Source of the DNA: Cristatella mucedo | Taxonomy: Eukaryota > Bryozoa > Phylactolaemata > Cristatellidae | Length of the DNA: 64,000 nt | Direction of reading: 5' to 3' | Assembly: GCA_009760855.2 (NCBI GenBank) | Contig: WPIO01000126.1 | Coordinates: 614,001 to 678,000 of the forward strand | Part shown: piece by piece, positions 1-10,100 of the stretch | How the letters are laid out: every line of letters begins with the position of its first letter | Numbering within the stretch: the stretch's first letter is position 1 | Program-made: the position numbers and the translations under genes | The notes under the pieces: generated by a model | What the model was told of the DNA's origin: nothing | The model's database searches: none | What the model saw: the letters and a program-made list of their open reading frames with translations, nothing else

Positions 1-116
1 TGAAATTCGCATATTAAAGATAAACTAGTTATAAATGCAAGCTCAAATTTTGGTTGTTGTCAGATGACTGGAACATGGTCAATAAAATTATTACGTAAGA
101 TCTATTTAAACCGGAA

Positions 117-600
117 GTAATAATAATAATAATTCACTTGATAAAGCGCCCTCAGAGAACTTAAATCTCTTTCTAGGCGCTTAACATTTGCTGCAAAGTG
201 ATATGCAATTGAATAGTAAGTAAAATCATGCTTGAAAAAAAATGAATAATATGGTTAGGGGTGACATGCACAGGGTCAGCATGCAAATGTGGTTAGTGGC
301 AGCATGCACAGTGTCAGCACGCATAAGCACATCAAGGACGAATCACAGGGACCCACTAAATGCTGTCCTAAATAGGTGTTTTTAAGTTCCTTTAAATGTG
401 GTCAGGTCAGGGGATGTTCTGACGCAGGTCGGGAGGGAGTTCCAGGCTTTGGGAGCATACGAACGAAATGCACGGTCTCCAAAGGATTTAAGGTTTGTAC
501 GAGGTATTTCTAGACTGTTGGATTCCGAAAAGCAGGTGGCACGATGCTTGGCCTGATGGGGTAGTATATCTGAAAGATAGGCTGGAGCCATAGAATGAAG
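117..600 (-). mobile_element. LINE family 2, 3' end fragment
   Basis: Read on the minus strand, this holds the last ~70 codons of a CR1/L2-like reverse transcriptase ORF (382-591, with the typical SFGDRAF and AWNSLP motifs), a 3' UTR, a tail with paired GCGC-type boxes (AAGCGCCTAGAAAGAGAT and GAGGGCGCTTTATC), and an (ATT)n end at 117-131. The same tail recurs many times in the window. It is 5'-truncated and dead. Confidence 0.75.
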
Positions 601-2545
601 AGACCTAAATTATATCGAGAAATAGTACATCGAGCTCAACAAAATAATTTTGTTTGAAAAATAACTGAGCCGTAAAACTTTACCGGAAGTGACACGCCCC
701 TCGAGATCACACGTCCGACTGGTAGTATTACAAGATGATAACAGAGTAAACCCCCTAGCAGCAGGGTGCCTAGTCCCACCTCTGCTTACCCGCCCTGCCC
801 ATAGCAACCGGCGGTAAACGGCATTCCAAGGCCCACTCCTTATTTACGTGGCAGAAACCTGCTTACATTGGTATGTTTACATCAGATCACAAACCGGAAG
901 TGACTGTCGTTCGGCCAGTAGACGAATATTAGGGATAATGTATTGAGAATTTACTGCTGCCAGGGCCGCCGTAACTAAGGAGTCCATTATCACGGCACCA
1001 CATGAATCCTGGGACAGCTGATCCAGTTCCTGTAGCTGCCATAACGCACGAGGCGACCTTTGCCGCGAGTGGTCCTTTGTTCGGCGGCCGGTCAGCGTGG
1101 TGACTTGGATGGAACTAGCGCTTCGTTTACTGGAAGCCAGTCTGAAAATGTTGATTCATTTCTATTCAAGGAAATTTAGGTGATTTCAAGTTCTCATTTA
1201 TGTCGTTAATAGTAAGATATTTGTATTGGCGAATGCCAGTGAGCCGCCCGGCTGTACCCTGGATTGCCGGCCTGCGGTATGAGACCTATCGCGGATATGA
1301 TCTGCTTAGACTGTATAAGGATCTTGTTAGGTTGACCTATTCCTAAGATCCATATTTATCTATTTATTGAATTGTTCGTGCGATTATAGCGTTTCCTAGT
1401 GCTGCCTCTTGGTTATAGCTTTGAGTTCTCAAGTTTATCTGCAAACGACAGTCCAATGCCTGCTTTCATTTACGTCATATCTCCTAAGATAATGATCCGA
1501 TCACCTTAAAACTTTGGAATATATGATTGATTGTAGTTACATAATCATTCCAGCCTTCTCGCATGCATATTGGACGTCAGTAGACAGACTTGTTTTGGTC
1601 AAAACTTGCTGTTTTGTCGTGCTAAGCCTTTGTCATCCTTTCACTCACATGTCGTAAAAATGTCACAGGTAGGCTAATAGTGACCCAATCAACGTGAAAT
1701 TCGAAATGCGTGCTCTTAAGTATGTGTTTCGATGTTGTATGGCGACAAATATATCAACAATCTTGTTATTCGTCACCTACATGCTTTGGCAGCTTAAGTT
1801 GGCTTCTCTGAGTGCTGTCACAGCACTAGTACTTGGTACCTGGTAAATTGTACAACTTGGTCGATACTGGGCCGATCTGTGTGAAACTTGGAATATAGGC
1901 AGAGCTCACCTGTCTCGACACTCTCCCCCTGTGTATCTATGCATGATGGGTGTGTATGCATATAATGTGCCTGTCACAAAGTGTCCGTTAGCTGTGTTCG
2001 TGATGACAGTAAAAAGTTTGAGATGTAAAAAAAAATTTGAAAATTGTTTGTGGGGAGAGTGTCCAGTCGAGTGTCTTGCATTTTTTGAGCGATTTGCCAT
2101 ATTTCTACAATGAGTTTTTTAATCTGGAAAATTTGGAGCTGCCTTTTACCAGCAGTGCTATACGTGACCTTGGACTTTTAAAGGTTATCAGAAGGTCAAA
2201 ACAGCAGCTATATCACATCAAACGATAGCTAATGCTACCAGTGTTCTTCGTGCCAATTTTCATGCCATTCAGTTTACTGGTCTTCGTACGATATTTAATA
2301 AATGTACTTTTGGGGGGACAACTCACCCTATTAGCGGCCATTTTGGGGTATAACTCCCACTACTGGCCACTTTACCCCTTACGGTTCATGCAGAAGTGGC
2401 TGTGTCTGCAGGCACTTTTTTTATAATCGTAAACTGCTTTCAAGCACTGGCTCACGCACGAGATAAGAGACGGAGAGGAAAGTGGGAAGAGAAGGGAGAA
2501 GTGTGTGCGCGTGCGTCTCTCCTTTCTGTCTGTGTGTCTGCCTGT
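601..2545. other. unassigned intergenic sequence
   Basis: No coding exon, RNA gene or recognisable repeat is seen here. Open frames are short (65 codons or fewer) and show no family motif. The stretch could hold upstream regulatory sequence or 5' UTR of the plus-strand candidate at 3239. Confidence 0.4.
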
Positions 2546-2566
2546 CTGTGTGTGGGCGCATGCGCA

Positions 2567-2610
<44 letters not shown>
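2546..2610. repeat. alternating purine-pyrimidine tract ending in (CA)20
   Basis: A (CA)n run at 2571-2610 is preceded by a nearly unbroken alternating tract (TGTGTGTGGGCGCATGCGCA, then CGCG). Together they form about 55 bp of potential Z-DNA. Open frames across it are microsatellite artefacts. Confidence 0.85.
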
Positions 2611-2611
<1 letters not shown>

Positions 2612-2779
2612 CGTATGTTAGTTATATATAGACTGATTGGACAAGACCGACAGAATGATACACTTTTAATAATGGTGGTAGTGAATAACGATTCTGGTTT
2701 AATAACCAAATGGCCGGATGGTAAGTGGGCTCTGCAACTTGATATCCGGAGAACAAAATTTTCCTTTGCCAAGGCTCCG

Positions 2780-3740
2780 AAACGGTGTGCTTCGAGTCGT
2801 CTGCATGCCCAAAGGTGCCACTACGGCTACGTCTTGCCTGCCTCCCTCCCCCCTCCGAATGTACTTGCATTTACTGGACATCCACACTAGCCAGCTTTGG
2901 CCATCGGTGGCTGCAGCAGCAGCCATTAAAGACTGTGCCGGGTCGGATCTGCAGGACGCATGAAGTACTAGCCCTCTCCCATCCACCTTACTGGCTACTT
3001 TCAGCTGATGCGTGGCTCGGCAGTTTGTTTGCCCTTTGCCGGTTAAGTTGACGACTAGCACGCAGTCGCCTGCCTCCCTGATGGCGCGAGCCCCTTTGCC
3101 GTGCTTTCTCCTACCTAGCTCGTGCGATTCGGAGAAGCCGTGGTGGCAAAGAGCCGATCGAGGGCAGAGGTTCAGCTGCTCTGAGCCGAAGCAAGCGACT
3201 GCCCTCCAACCCATGCATGCTGAGCTAGGCTGGGTGGCATGCCTGTCGCGGGTCCAGCAGCTCGTGTGCACGTTTGCCAAGACTGTCTCGTGTGCCGGCG
3301 GCGGCAGTACGGCAGCTCACTCAGTTCGTTTGGCTTGCTGCAGCGCCGTCGGCCCGAGCTCGCCGCCATTGCCGACGAGATCGACCTTCGCCGACCGTCG
3401 GGCGTCCTGTCCGACTCGTCCAGCTCGTCGAGCTCGTCGAGCGGCTCGAGCTCAGCCGACAGTGACAGCGATAGCGCCCTGTCGTCGTCGGCAGCGGCCA
3501 CCGGCGACAGTTGCCGTAACGGGCCGACCTCAGGCGGCAGCGGCTGCGGCAGAAACGACCGGAAGCGTGCACGGTCCGAGGAGGCTCGGTGCGGCGATGG
3601 CCCGGTGGCTAGCAAGTGCAGGTGCGAAGCGCTGCCGCGCAGGGTCGTGGTTCGTGCTGTGCGTCTTGCCCGTGCTAGGGCGTCGTCATTCGGTCGCAGC
3701 CTTCTTTGCTATTATCTTGCTGCCAGGCTGAACGTCTGAT
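2780..3740. other. CpG-rich stretch
   Basis: CpG density rises clearly above the flanks, with repeated CGTCG/GCTCG words at 3300-3700. Such islands usually mark a promoter or first exon, which fits the candidate first coding exon at 3239-3621. Extents are judged by eye. Confidence 0.5.
3239..3621 (+). CDS. candidate Ser/Asp-rich protein, exon 1
   Basis: The frame opens with ATG at 3239. It encodes a Cys/Arg-containing N-terminus, a long Ser/Asp stretch (about residues 62-85) and a basic RKRAR cluster that could be a nuclear localisation signal. A possible donor (TGCAG then GTGCGA) ends the exon at 3621 in phase 2. The protein family is not recognised. The opposite strand is also open here because the sequence is built from TCG/CGA words, so strand choice depends on the fit to the downstream exon and on the CpG-rich context. 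Treat as a plausible but unproven gene; an additional upstream exon cannot be excluded. Confidence 0.35.
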
Positions 3741-3980
3741 GGCTTTGCCGGTTGAGTGGCCGGAATTAGGGGTGACGATGCTGCTCTGGGCTGCAGTCCG
3801 AAGGTTCGTCGGCTGGCTAGGTGCTGTTGTTGGGAAGCAGCGTGGTCATGGCACGCACACACATACCCCGAGCCTAGCTAGGAATTGATTTTCTTGCAGC
3901 ACATGATACAAGTCAGTGGCCGCTTGCTTCTGCTGCGTTCCTGGTTTCAGCTTGAGCTTGACCCTGAGGGTGAATGGAAG

Positions 3981-3995
3981 CCCCCCCCCCCCCCC
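3981..3995. repeat. (C)15 homopolymer
   Basis: Fifteen consecutive C residues lie inside the proposed intron of the Ser/Asp-rich candidate. They are prone to length error in sequencing. Confidence 0.9.
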
Positions 3996-4502
3996 GTGCA
4001 GCAAGGTCACGTGGCCAGGGGTACTCAAAAGGTTAGCACACTAGACTGCCCTGCCTCTGCTGCGATTGGCCACCTGTGGCAAGGCCTGGGTTCACCTCTT
4101 CAACCTCCCTCTTTTGAATTCCCGGCTATGCCCGAGCCAAGCCAGGCATGGGCATTACTAGGAAAGTTAAACTACTGTGCCCAGTTGACAGCTGTTGCAT
4201 CTTTTGACTTGTTTGCGCTGAACTGCCTCTTCTGAAGTCTTTGATTGTGTAAAAAGCTCTACAGTTCTGCAGATCGGCAAGCCTGCTGTTAAAAGGCAGT
4301 GGGTGCTGTCCTCTGACTGGCACTGATCATTTGCTTTGGCAAAGCTGCATCGAGAAGCTCTTGATGGACCCCACAGCCCAGTTAGCATCAGCGTGCCTAT
4401 CGTGATTGCTGCTCCAGCAGCTTGGACTAACTGCGGTGAGCGCTTCGGTCTCCTTTTTCTGCGCAGTGGTGTTTCTGATCTTGCCTTCGTTTTTGCACAC
4501 AG

Positions 4503-4647
4503 GCAAATTCATAATGGAAGTGGATGTAAGGCTCTGCCGACTGGGAGCAGTGATGCATCCGATTCTGACTGTGATGTGGATGACGATGTGGATGCCTGCA
4601 TAGGAAGTGGTCCAAGTTCAAGTTGCAGTCCCAAATCGTGTCGTTAG
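4503..4647 (+). CDS. candidate Ser/Asp-rich protein, last exon
   Basis: The exon follows a pyrimidine-rich acceptor (TTTTTGCACACAG). It supplies one base that completes an Arg codon with exon 1, then 47 codons and a stop. The encoded tail is acidic and Ser/Cys-rich (SDASDSDCDVDDDVDAC), matching the composition of exon 1. A second acceptor (CTTTTTCTGCGCAG) ends at 4466 and keeps the same phase, adding 12 codons. The intron would be about 0.85-0.9 kb. A variant poly(A) signal AATACA occurs near 4775. The family is unknown. Confidence 0.35.
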
Positions 4648-5929
4648 CCTACCTAATGTCTGCAGTTCCTTTTATTGTTCAACGTTTGCCGTTTGATGCA
4701 AGGTCGAAAAAGGGATCTTTTGACTCATAGAATGACTCAGATGTTTTATGTTTGTACACTGTCGCTGTACACCCAATACATTTTTACTTTAATCTTGTGC
4801 TAACTCCTGTAAGATCTCGTGCTCTCTCTCTCTCTACTGCTGGTTGGATTGAGGCCTGATTCGTAGTCGAATACAAAATTCAGGTTAACATGGCATTATA
4901 GTGTCTCATTATACCGTCATTGCATAGGCATAGACTTCCTTGCACACACAGACTGTTGTTTTCTTTGGTGTCCCAGGCCACGGAAGTGACAGGACAGCAA
5001 GTTTACTGATAGCCAGCGGTTCTGGGGAAAGATAACTCGTCACAGGGCCAACGACTAGCTCTTGAGGCTGATGAGGTCATAGTCTTGTCATTCTTGTATT
5101 GTGCACAGAGACCCTAAGGCTTGGGTTGTACACTATACATAACCGGCTCTAAGGTATGCCGCAGTTGCATTATCTATCCTTAATGCTAGATCCTCCTTCA
5201 CTCGAATACGTAAGCCAAGCTTGCAGCTGCATCAAGCTCGACTCGCTGACCAAAGTGAGCAACAGCCAAGATTGGCTGAGACTGGAATGAGATTGGCTCG
5301 GGTCGTCCCAATTGGATATGTCAGCAGGTGTCTTGTTGCCAGCCAATGAATGCGACCTGATGTCTCGGCTGGTGCTAGTTGATCGTTTTGCTTCTATTCC
5401 TGTGATGCTTATTCCAACAAGCAGAAACTCGGTGCTGCTGGCTTGGAGACCACTAGCCTGAAGGAAGTAGAACCGGTTAAGTGTTGCGGTTGGATGTTGC
5501 TGGCCTGAAAACGCCAGAAGTGCTGAAGGTGTGACCTTGTCCAACTGAAACTTGAATTCGCGATTCCTGAGTGGACGAGGTTAGCAAATAAGAGTATTCA
5601 CCACATGTAGGCAGGCTTGTGGTCCCCTGAGGAAGTCGGTACCATACGTACGTGTTAGCTGTGACTTGAGACCCGAGCATTCAAATTGGTGCAACAGCTC
5701 CCCAGCGCATTCACGTTTGCATTTCACGTTTTGCTGAGGCGCTATACAAAAGGCCTTGGTGGTAGTGGCATGTGTGTCGTCCAAGATAGACTTTAAGTGT
5801 CTTAGTCCAAGTCTGTGCAGCCAAACAAGTGCAACTTCTCACTGTGCAAGTTCGAGAATTGTTTGAATCGCAAGTGGAGGTGGTCGTTCATGCCAGTGGC
5901 TGCCTTAGCACTACAACCATTGCCCCTGG
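4648..5929. other. unassigned sequence, possible 3' UTR
   Basis: No gene is recognised. The first part could be 3' UTR of the plus-strand candidate. A short CT run lies near 4828. A 125-codon minus-strand open frame (5170-5544) starts with TTG rather than ATG and matches no family. Confidence 0.4.
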
Positions 5930-5995
5930 GTCTTAGTCCAGGGTAAGGTGAGCCCACTCAAAGTCGTGGGTTCGAGTCCTTCAGCACTCAATAAA
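5930..5995 (+). mobile_element. tRNA-derived SINE head, fragment
   Basis: A Pol III B-box-like motif (GTCGTGGGTTCGAGTCC) follows a GGGTAAGGTGAG segment resembling the A-box region of the SINE-A copies elsewhere in the window. The body and 3' end are missing. Confidence 0.4.
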
Positions 5996-6081
5996 AGATC
6001 TCCAGCTGCAGGTGGTTTACGGCCGCCAACGCTCTTCTGCCGCTATAGAAACGAGAGATAAGGCGACAGGTGTTGTATTTG

Positions 6082-6087
6082 TTTATT
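6082..6087 (-). terminator. candidate poly(A) signal for NELF-B
   Basis: TTTATT on the plus strand gives AATAAA on the minus strand, about 760 bases beyond the NELF-B stop codon. It is the nearest canonical hexamer noticed. Transcript 3' end data would be needed to confirm it. Confidence 0.3.
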
Positions 6088-6846
6088 GTTGCATTCGACT
6101 TGCCTCTCTGGGACGAACTGCAGCCTAAAGAAACAAGATTCTGTATCAAATCCAAACTACAGAATTGACAAGGCACAATCCTTTTGCTCAGATCAGCCGT
6201 AGTAGCTTCGCTGCCAATACTCTACGAACGGGTGCTCAAACACCGCACGAATAAATAACTAGCAGCCTTGGTCTGCTAAACGTGGTCGTTAGCACACACG
6301 GGTACTCCTGCTAAAATCGAAGTATTCAACGCTCTGCTGCATACCATAAACAGGCAATGTGGAGCTCCGGACTGGACTGTTAGTGAACGCATGAAATCTG
6401 CACTATTCAGCTGCCACCAGCTTCGGTCGGCATTACGCCAAGCAAGCGAATGCTTGTTGTTTGCTAAGCAAAAAAAGCTAGCATTCGCAGTGCTGCTCAT
6501 CCTCGCTATTCAGTGAATGGCAACATCAGCAAAGGTGGGAGCAGCTGGCTCCGACGAGGCTCGGTCTTGCGAATACTATCGCACGAAGGCGACATTACGG
6601 CACGATATGTGTACCAAGTGCTTCGAGTAAAGTCAGTCTGGCGGCCTTGCTTAGGGCGACTGAGGCACGACGCCAACGAAAGGCAACGAGGTGAGCTGGT
6701 CCGTTGGTTGCACCTGAGCTGCTATGCTACTGAGACGAGTGGTCACTCGTTCAACCAGCGTATTGTACGTAGAGATCAGATCCTGATCCTGCAACGGCGA
6801 TCAAGGTCCAACGGCATCCCGAAACTGAAAGCTGGAGCGACTGCCA

Positions 6847-7113
6847 CTACCTCGGTAGATCATGGCTCCGAGCACAGCACCCAAGACCTGCCAGCTCTAT
6901 GCTGTCTGCTGTGCCAAGACGAACGATAGAACAAACTGAGCAAAGGCTTAAAGCGGTCAAATCTACCGAGTGCTCACTCACCGGATGCTTCAAGACGTTT
7001 TCGGCTAGCGACTTGATAAGTTGCTCTGCCTGCGCACCGGGTAGCCGCTGCCAGCAGCTCCACAGCAGTCGCACAGCATGGTACAGCAGGTTGCTGTCCT
7101 TGCCCAGCCGTGG
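6847..7113 (-). CDS. NELFB: NELF-B last coding exon
   Basis: Residues 521-608 and stop TAG. The acceptor is TTTATTACAG. PRLGKDSNLLYHAVRLL continues the family block PRKENVHRHALRLL directly from exon 7. The last ~50 residues are poorly conserved and carry many Leu/Ser/Cys, so a further splice near the 3' end cannot be excluded. Confidence 0.8.
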   Translation of the reverse strand, partial: PRLGKDSNLLYHAVRLLWSCWQRLPGAQAEQLIKSLAENVLKHPVSEHSVDLTALSLCSVCSIVRLGTADSIELAGLGCCARSHDLPR

Positions 7114-10100
7114 CTGTAATAAAGGCATGCGGTGACCCGCCTCACTGTTAGGTGAGCCGGCAAAAATCGATTTACTCGAGTACATAACATATTATCTATT
7201 AAAACTTTCTTGCAGCTAATGTCGACATATGGACTCACGAACGCTGGACTTACACATACAATCTCTCTTGGTTTGGACTCGTCGAATCGGCGACCTCAAC
7301 TGGCTACATCATCCAGAATCATTAGGCAGGAGATAAGTCCACGGGCAGAACCCAGTCTGCCGACTCACGACACAATTACCCAGTTTAAAAAAATCAGTCT
7401 AGCCGACCGACACGTCTTAATTTGCAGCTTCGTGCGACCATCGAAACTACTTCGGGTTTATAATGGATACACCCAAAACTAACTACTACATCTGAATGGT
7501 GGGTGATAAACATGGCTAGATTAAGGTACTGTTTACATATAACTGTCGTTAGCTTCTTTATTGTTTTAGCTTCTTTATTGTATAGGGGAATCTGACATGC
7601 CACAACTCGACATCGAAGAGAGTAGGTTTTCCAAGGATCATTTCGAGTTACCTGCTCCACGTCATACCCTGGTATAGTCAATCGGTAGCAAGGACCTTAG
7701 GATGATACCACGATAGATTTCCATAAGTTAATGTTGTTAGTATTTTACTACACACAACACTCTAAGCTACGGCTGCCACCAATGCTAGGCAGCCTTAAGC
7801 GTATATATCCCAGAATCAGTCAAGGAAAGCGGGTCTTCTGCCGATCTAAATGAATGAGGTGTTGCACCAGTTACCCGTTATTTAACTTGTGAATCAGCCC
7901 ATAAATTTGAGGCCAATCGGGAAGCCTGGGTATTGATGGGTCTAGTAACTCCGAGACACAAAAACTGGGGGGTTCTGATGTCGGCAGATCGGTATGAAAA
8001 CCAATCTGAACACGACTGAATGTTTGGACTCGTCTGAGAATCGTCTGTGTCTGAGCTGCATACACCTGTGACAGGTTGGACGTCCATTAGCTGTTAGGAA
8101 AGCACGTTAAACAATAAGGTTCTTTACTGCCAGCGTTGAAGGTACTATGCAAGCAGTGTATGTGGCCGAGCGATGCCTAAGCATTATGGTCGGCAAACTC
8201 CGGCCTTTAGGCCAGATCCGGCCTAGCTAGTGCTCCAGTCCGGCCTAGCTGCTCCCTAGTTATTTATTGATGGATCCGGCCTAATTGTGTTGTCGCGATT
8301 TTCTTCCCCTGCACTATAGAGGCACTTTGACTTACGAGTATCCAACTAACGAGTTTTTTAGGCACGAGCCGTCTATCGGCCGCTTTTTGCTTTGAGTTGA
8401 AAGCTAACTGTTATTGTGCTTGATTTTGCTTCTCGCGTTTCACTGTATGATTTTAGAACTGCGACTTTGCTTTGTGCACACGGCAACCCTTAGCTGTGAC
8501 GAATTTTCGCCAGAAAGTGTTAAGACAGATGTCAGCAAAATCTGGCCTAATGCCAGATAGGCCCTAGCTAGCACTCCAGTCTGGCCTAAAATCACTCTAG
8601 TCATTGATGGATCAGGCCTAAATTATGATAATAATAATATATTTGATATTTCGCCCTGGAGACCTCAATCTCTTTCCAGGCACTTTATATTTGCTGCAGA
8701 AGGAAGCACGATCGAATAGTTATAATTGAATTGTAGCGGTTTTTCCCCTTCAATACTGCTGGTTGTCGTTCAAACTGTTGCCAATATTTATTTTTAGAAC
8801 TGATCTCGATTGTATGAAGAGAAGTGCATGGCCGGGTTGGGGTGATACATGTCTACCCCTATAATTGCGTGCGTGTCTGTGCATCAGTTGTGGGTCGTCA
8901 TCAGTTTGGTTGGTCGTCTGGCCATGCCCACTCCACGGTTTCTTCAGGCCTAGTGTGTGCCTTCTTGACCTCCTGAAATTGCCCAGTAGTCTGAAACCTT
9001 TGCCGACCTCTTCGTTAGCACATCGTACGCCATGATCATCAAACGCTTCCTTAATCCCACCCAAGTCAGCACCACACCTAGCAACCCTTGTGGTCATCTA
9101 GCTAATCGTTGTTCCAACTTGTTTGTCAGCAAGATTAACAAAAGCCGAGCCTATCCCCATGATGACACCCTTCCTGGAGTTTTTATCTTCTTCACTTCCT
9201 CCTGCTTACCTTCAAGCCTATCCCTGCTCCCCTAATCTCGAAGATGATCCCTCAGTCTAAGATAGAAGCTCTCTATACTACACACCTACTGTTCTTTATC
9301 TGAGATGCCTAGATTTACTGCTTCTCAGAACAAATAACATAGTAAATCTGCCCCCAGCCTCCGGTTCTGTCCCAGCATTCTTCAAAAGGGCTATTGTCAG
9401 GCACCATAATAAGATGTCGACACAAGACCTGGGGAGCTTGAGCAACTTGCGACCAGTCGTCCTACTGCCGTTTCTATCAAAACGAGTAGCGTCAGACCAT
9501 GTAAACTCATAGAAAAAAACTTCAAAATAAGCAAGTTCCCCTCAAGTTGTAGGTAGTCTCTCTGCTAGTTCTAATGCTTTCTATACAGCATCTGTAAAGT
9601 GAAAGTGATTCACTTCTCTGATGGCGCTATACAAATACATTAATTTTATTACTATTACTGGATCTCTCGGTTGCTTGTGATAACATAGATCACCACATCC
9701 TTCTTGAGCACGTCATCTTGCCTTCACATCACTATTTTAACATGGTTAAGGTCCTACCTCAGAGGTAGAATTCATATATACTTAGGGCCAGAAGTATCTA
9801 TTGATACATAGGTCAGCAATACAGTCGCTGGTGGTCTGGCTCGCGATTTTTATGTTAAAATTCCCAAAAGCAATAACACAAAAGACTTGCATGCTACGAA
9901 GTAATTTTTAAGTATATTTCTCCGTCTGTAACTCCACAAAGTCATAAAGACCATGTGGGTGTTTTGGTGTTTGTGTGTTCAGGAGGGTTTTGTATAGTGA
10001 ACTCACAGCCTAAGCGGCTTTCGGTACGCATTCGGTAGCCAACAGACTTCGTCTCCCGCAAAAAGAGAAAGTGGGAAGCATAGCAGAGTCAGGAGAGCAG

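Noticed and set aside
2396-2890. 164-codon plus-strand ORF over the CA repeat
   Set aside because: Its length comes from the microsatellite, which is open in several frames on both strands; no motif.
5170-5544. 124-codon minus-strand ORF
   Set aside because: It starts with TTG, has no motif or splice context, and is of a length expected by chance in this window.
6513-6929. 138-codon plus-strand ORF
   Set aside because: It overlaps the NELF-B last exon and 3' UTR on the opposite strand and has no recognisable domain.
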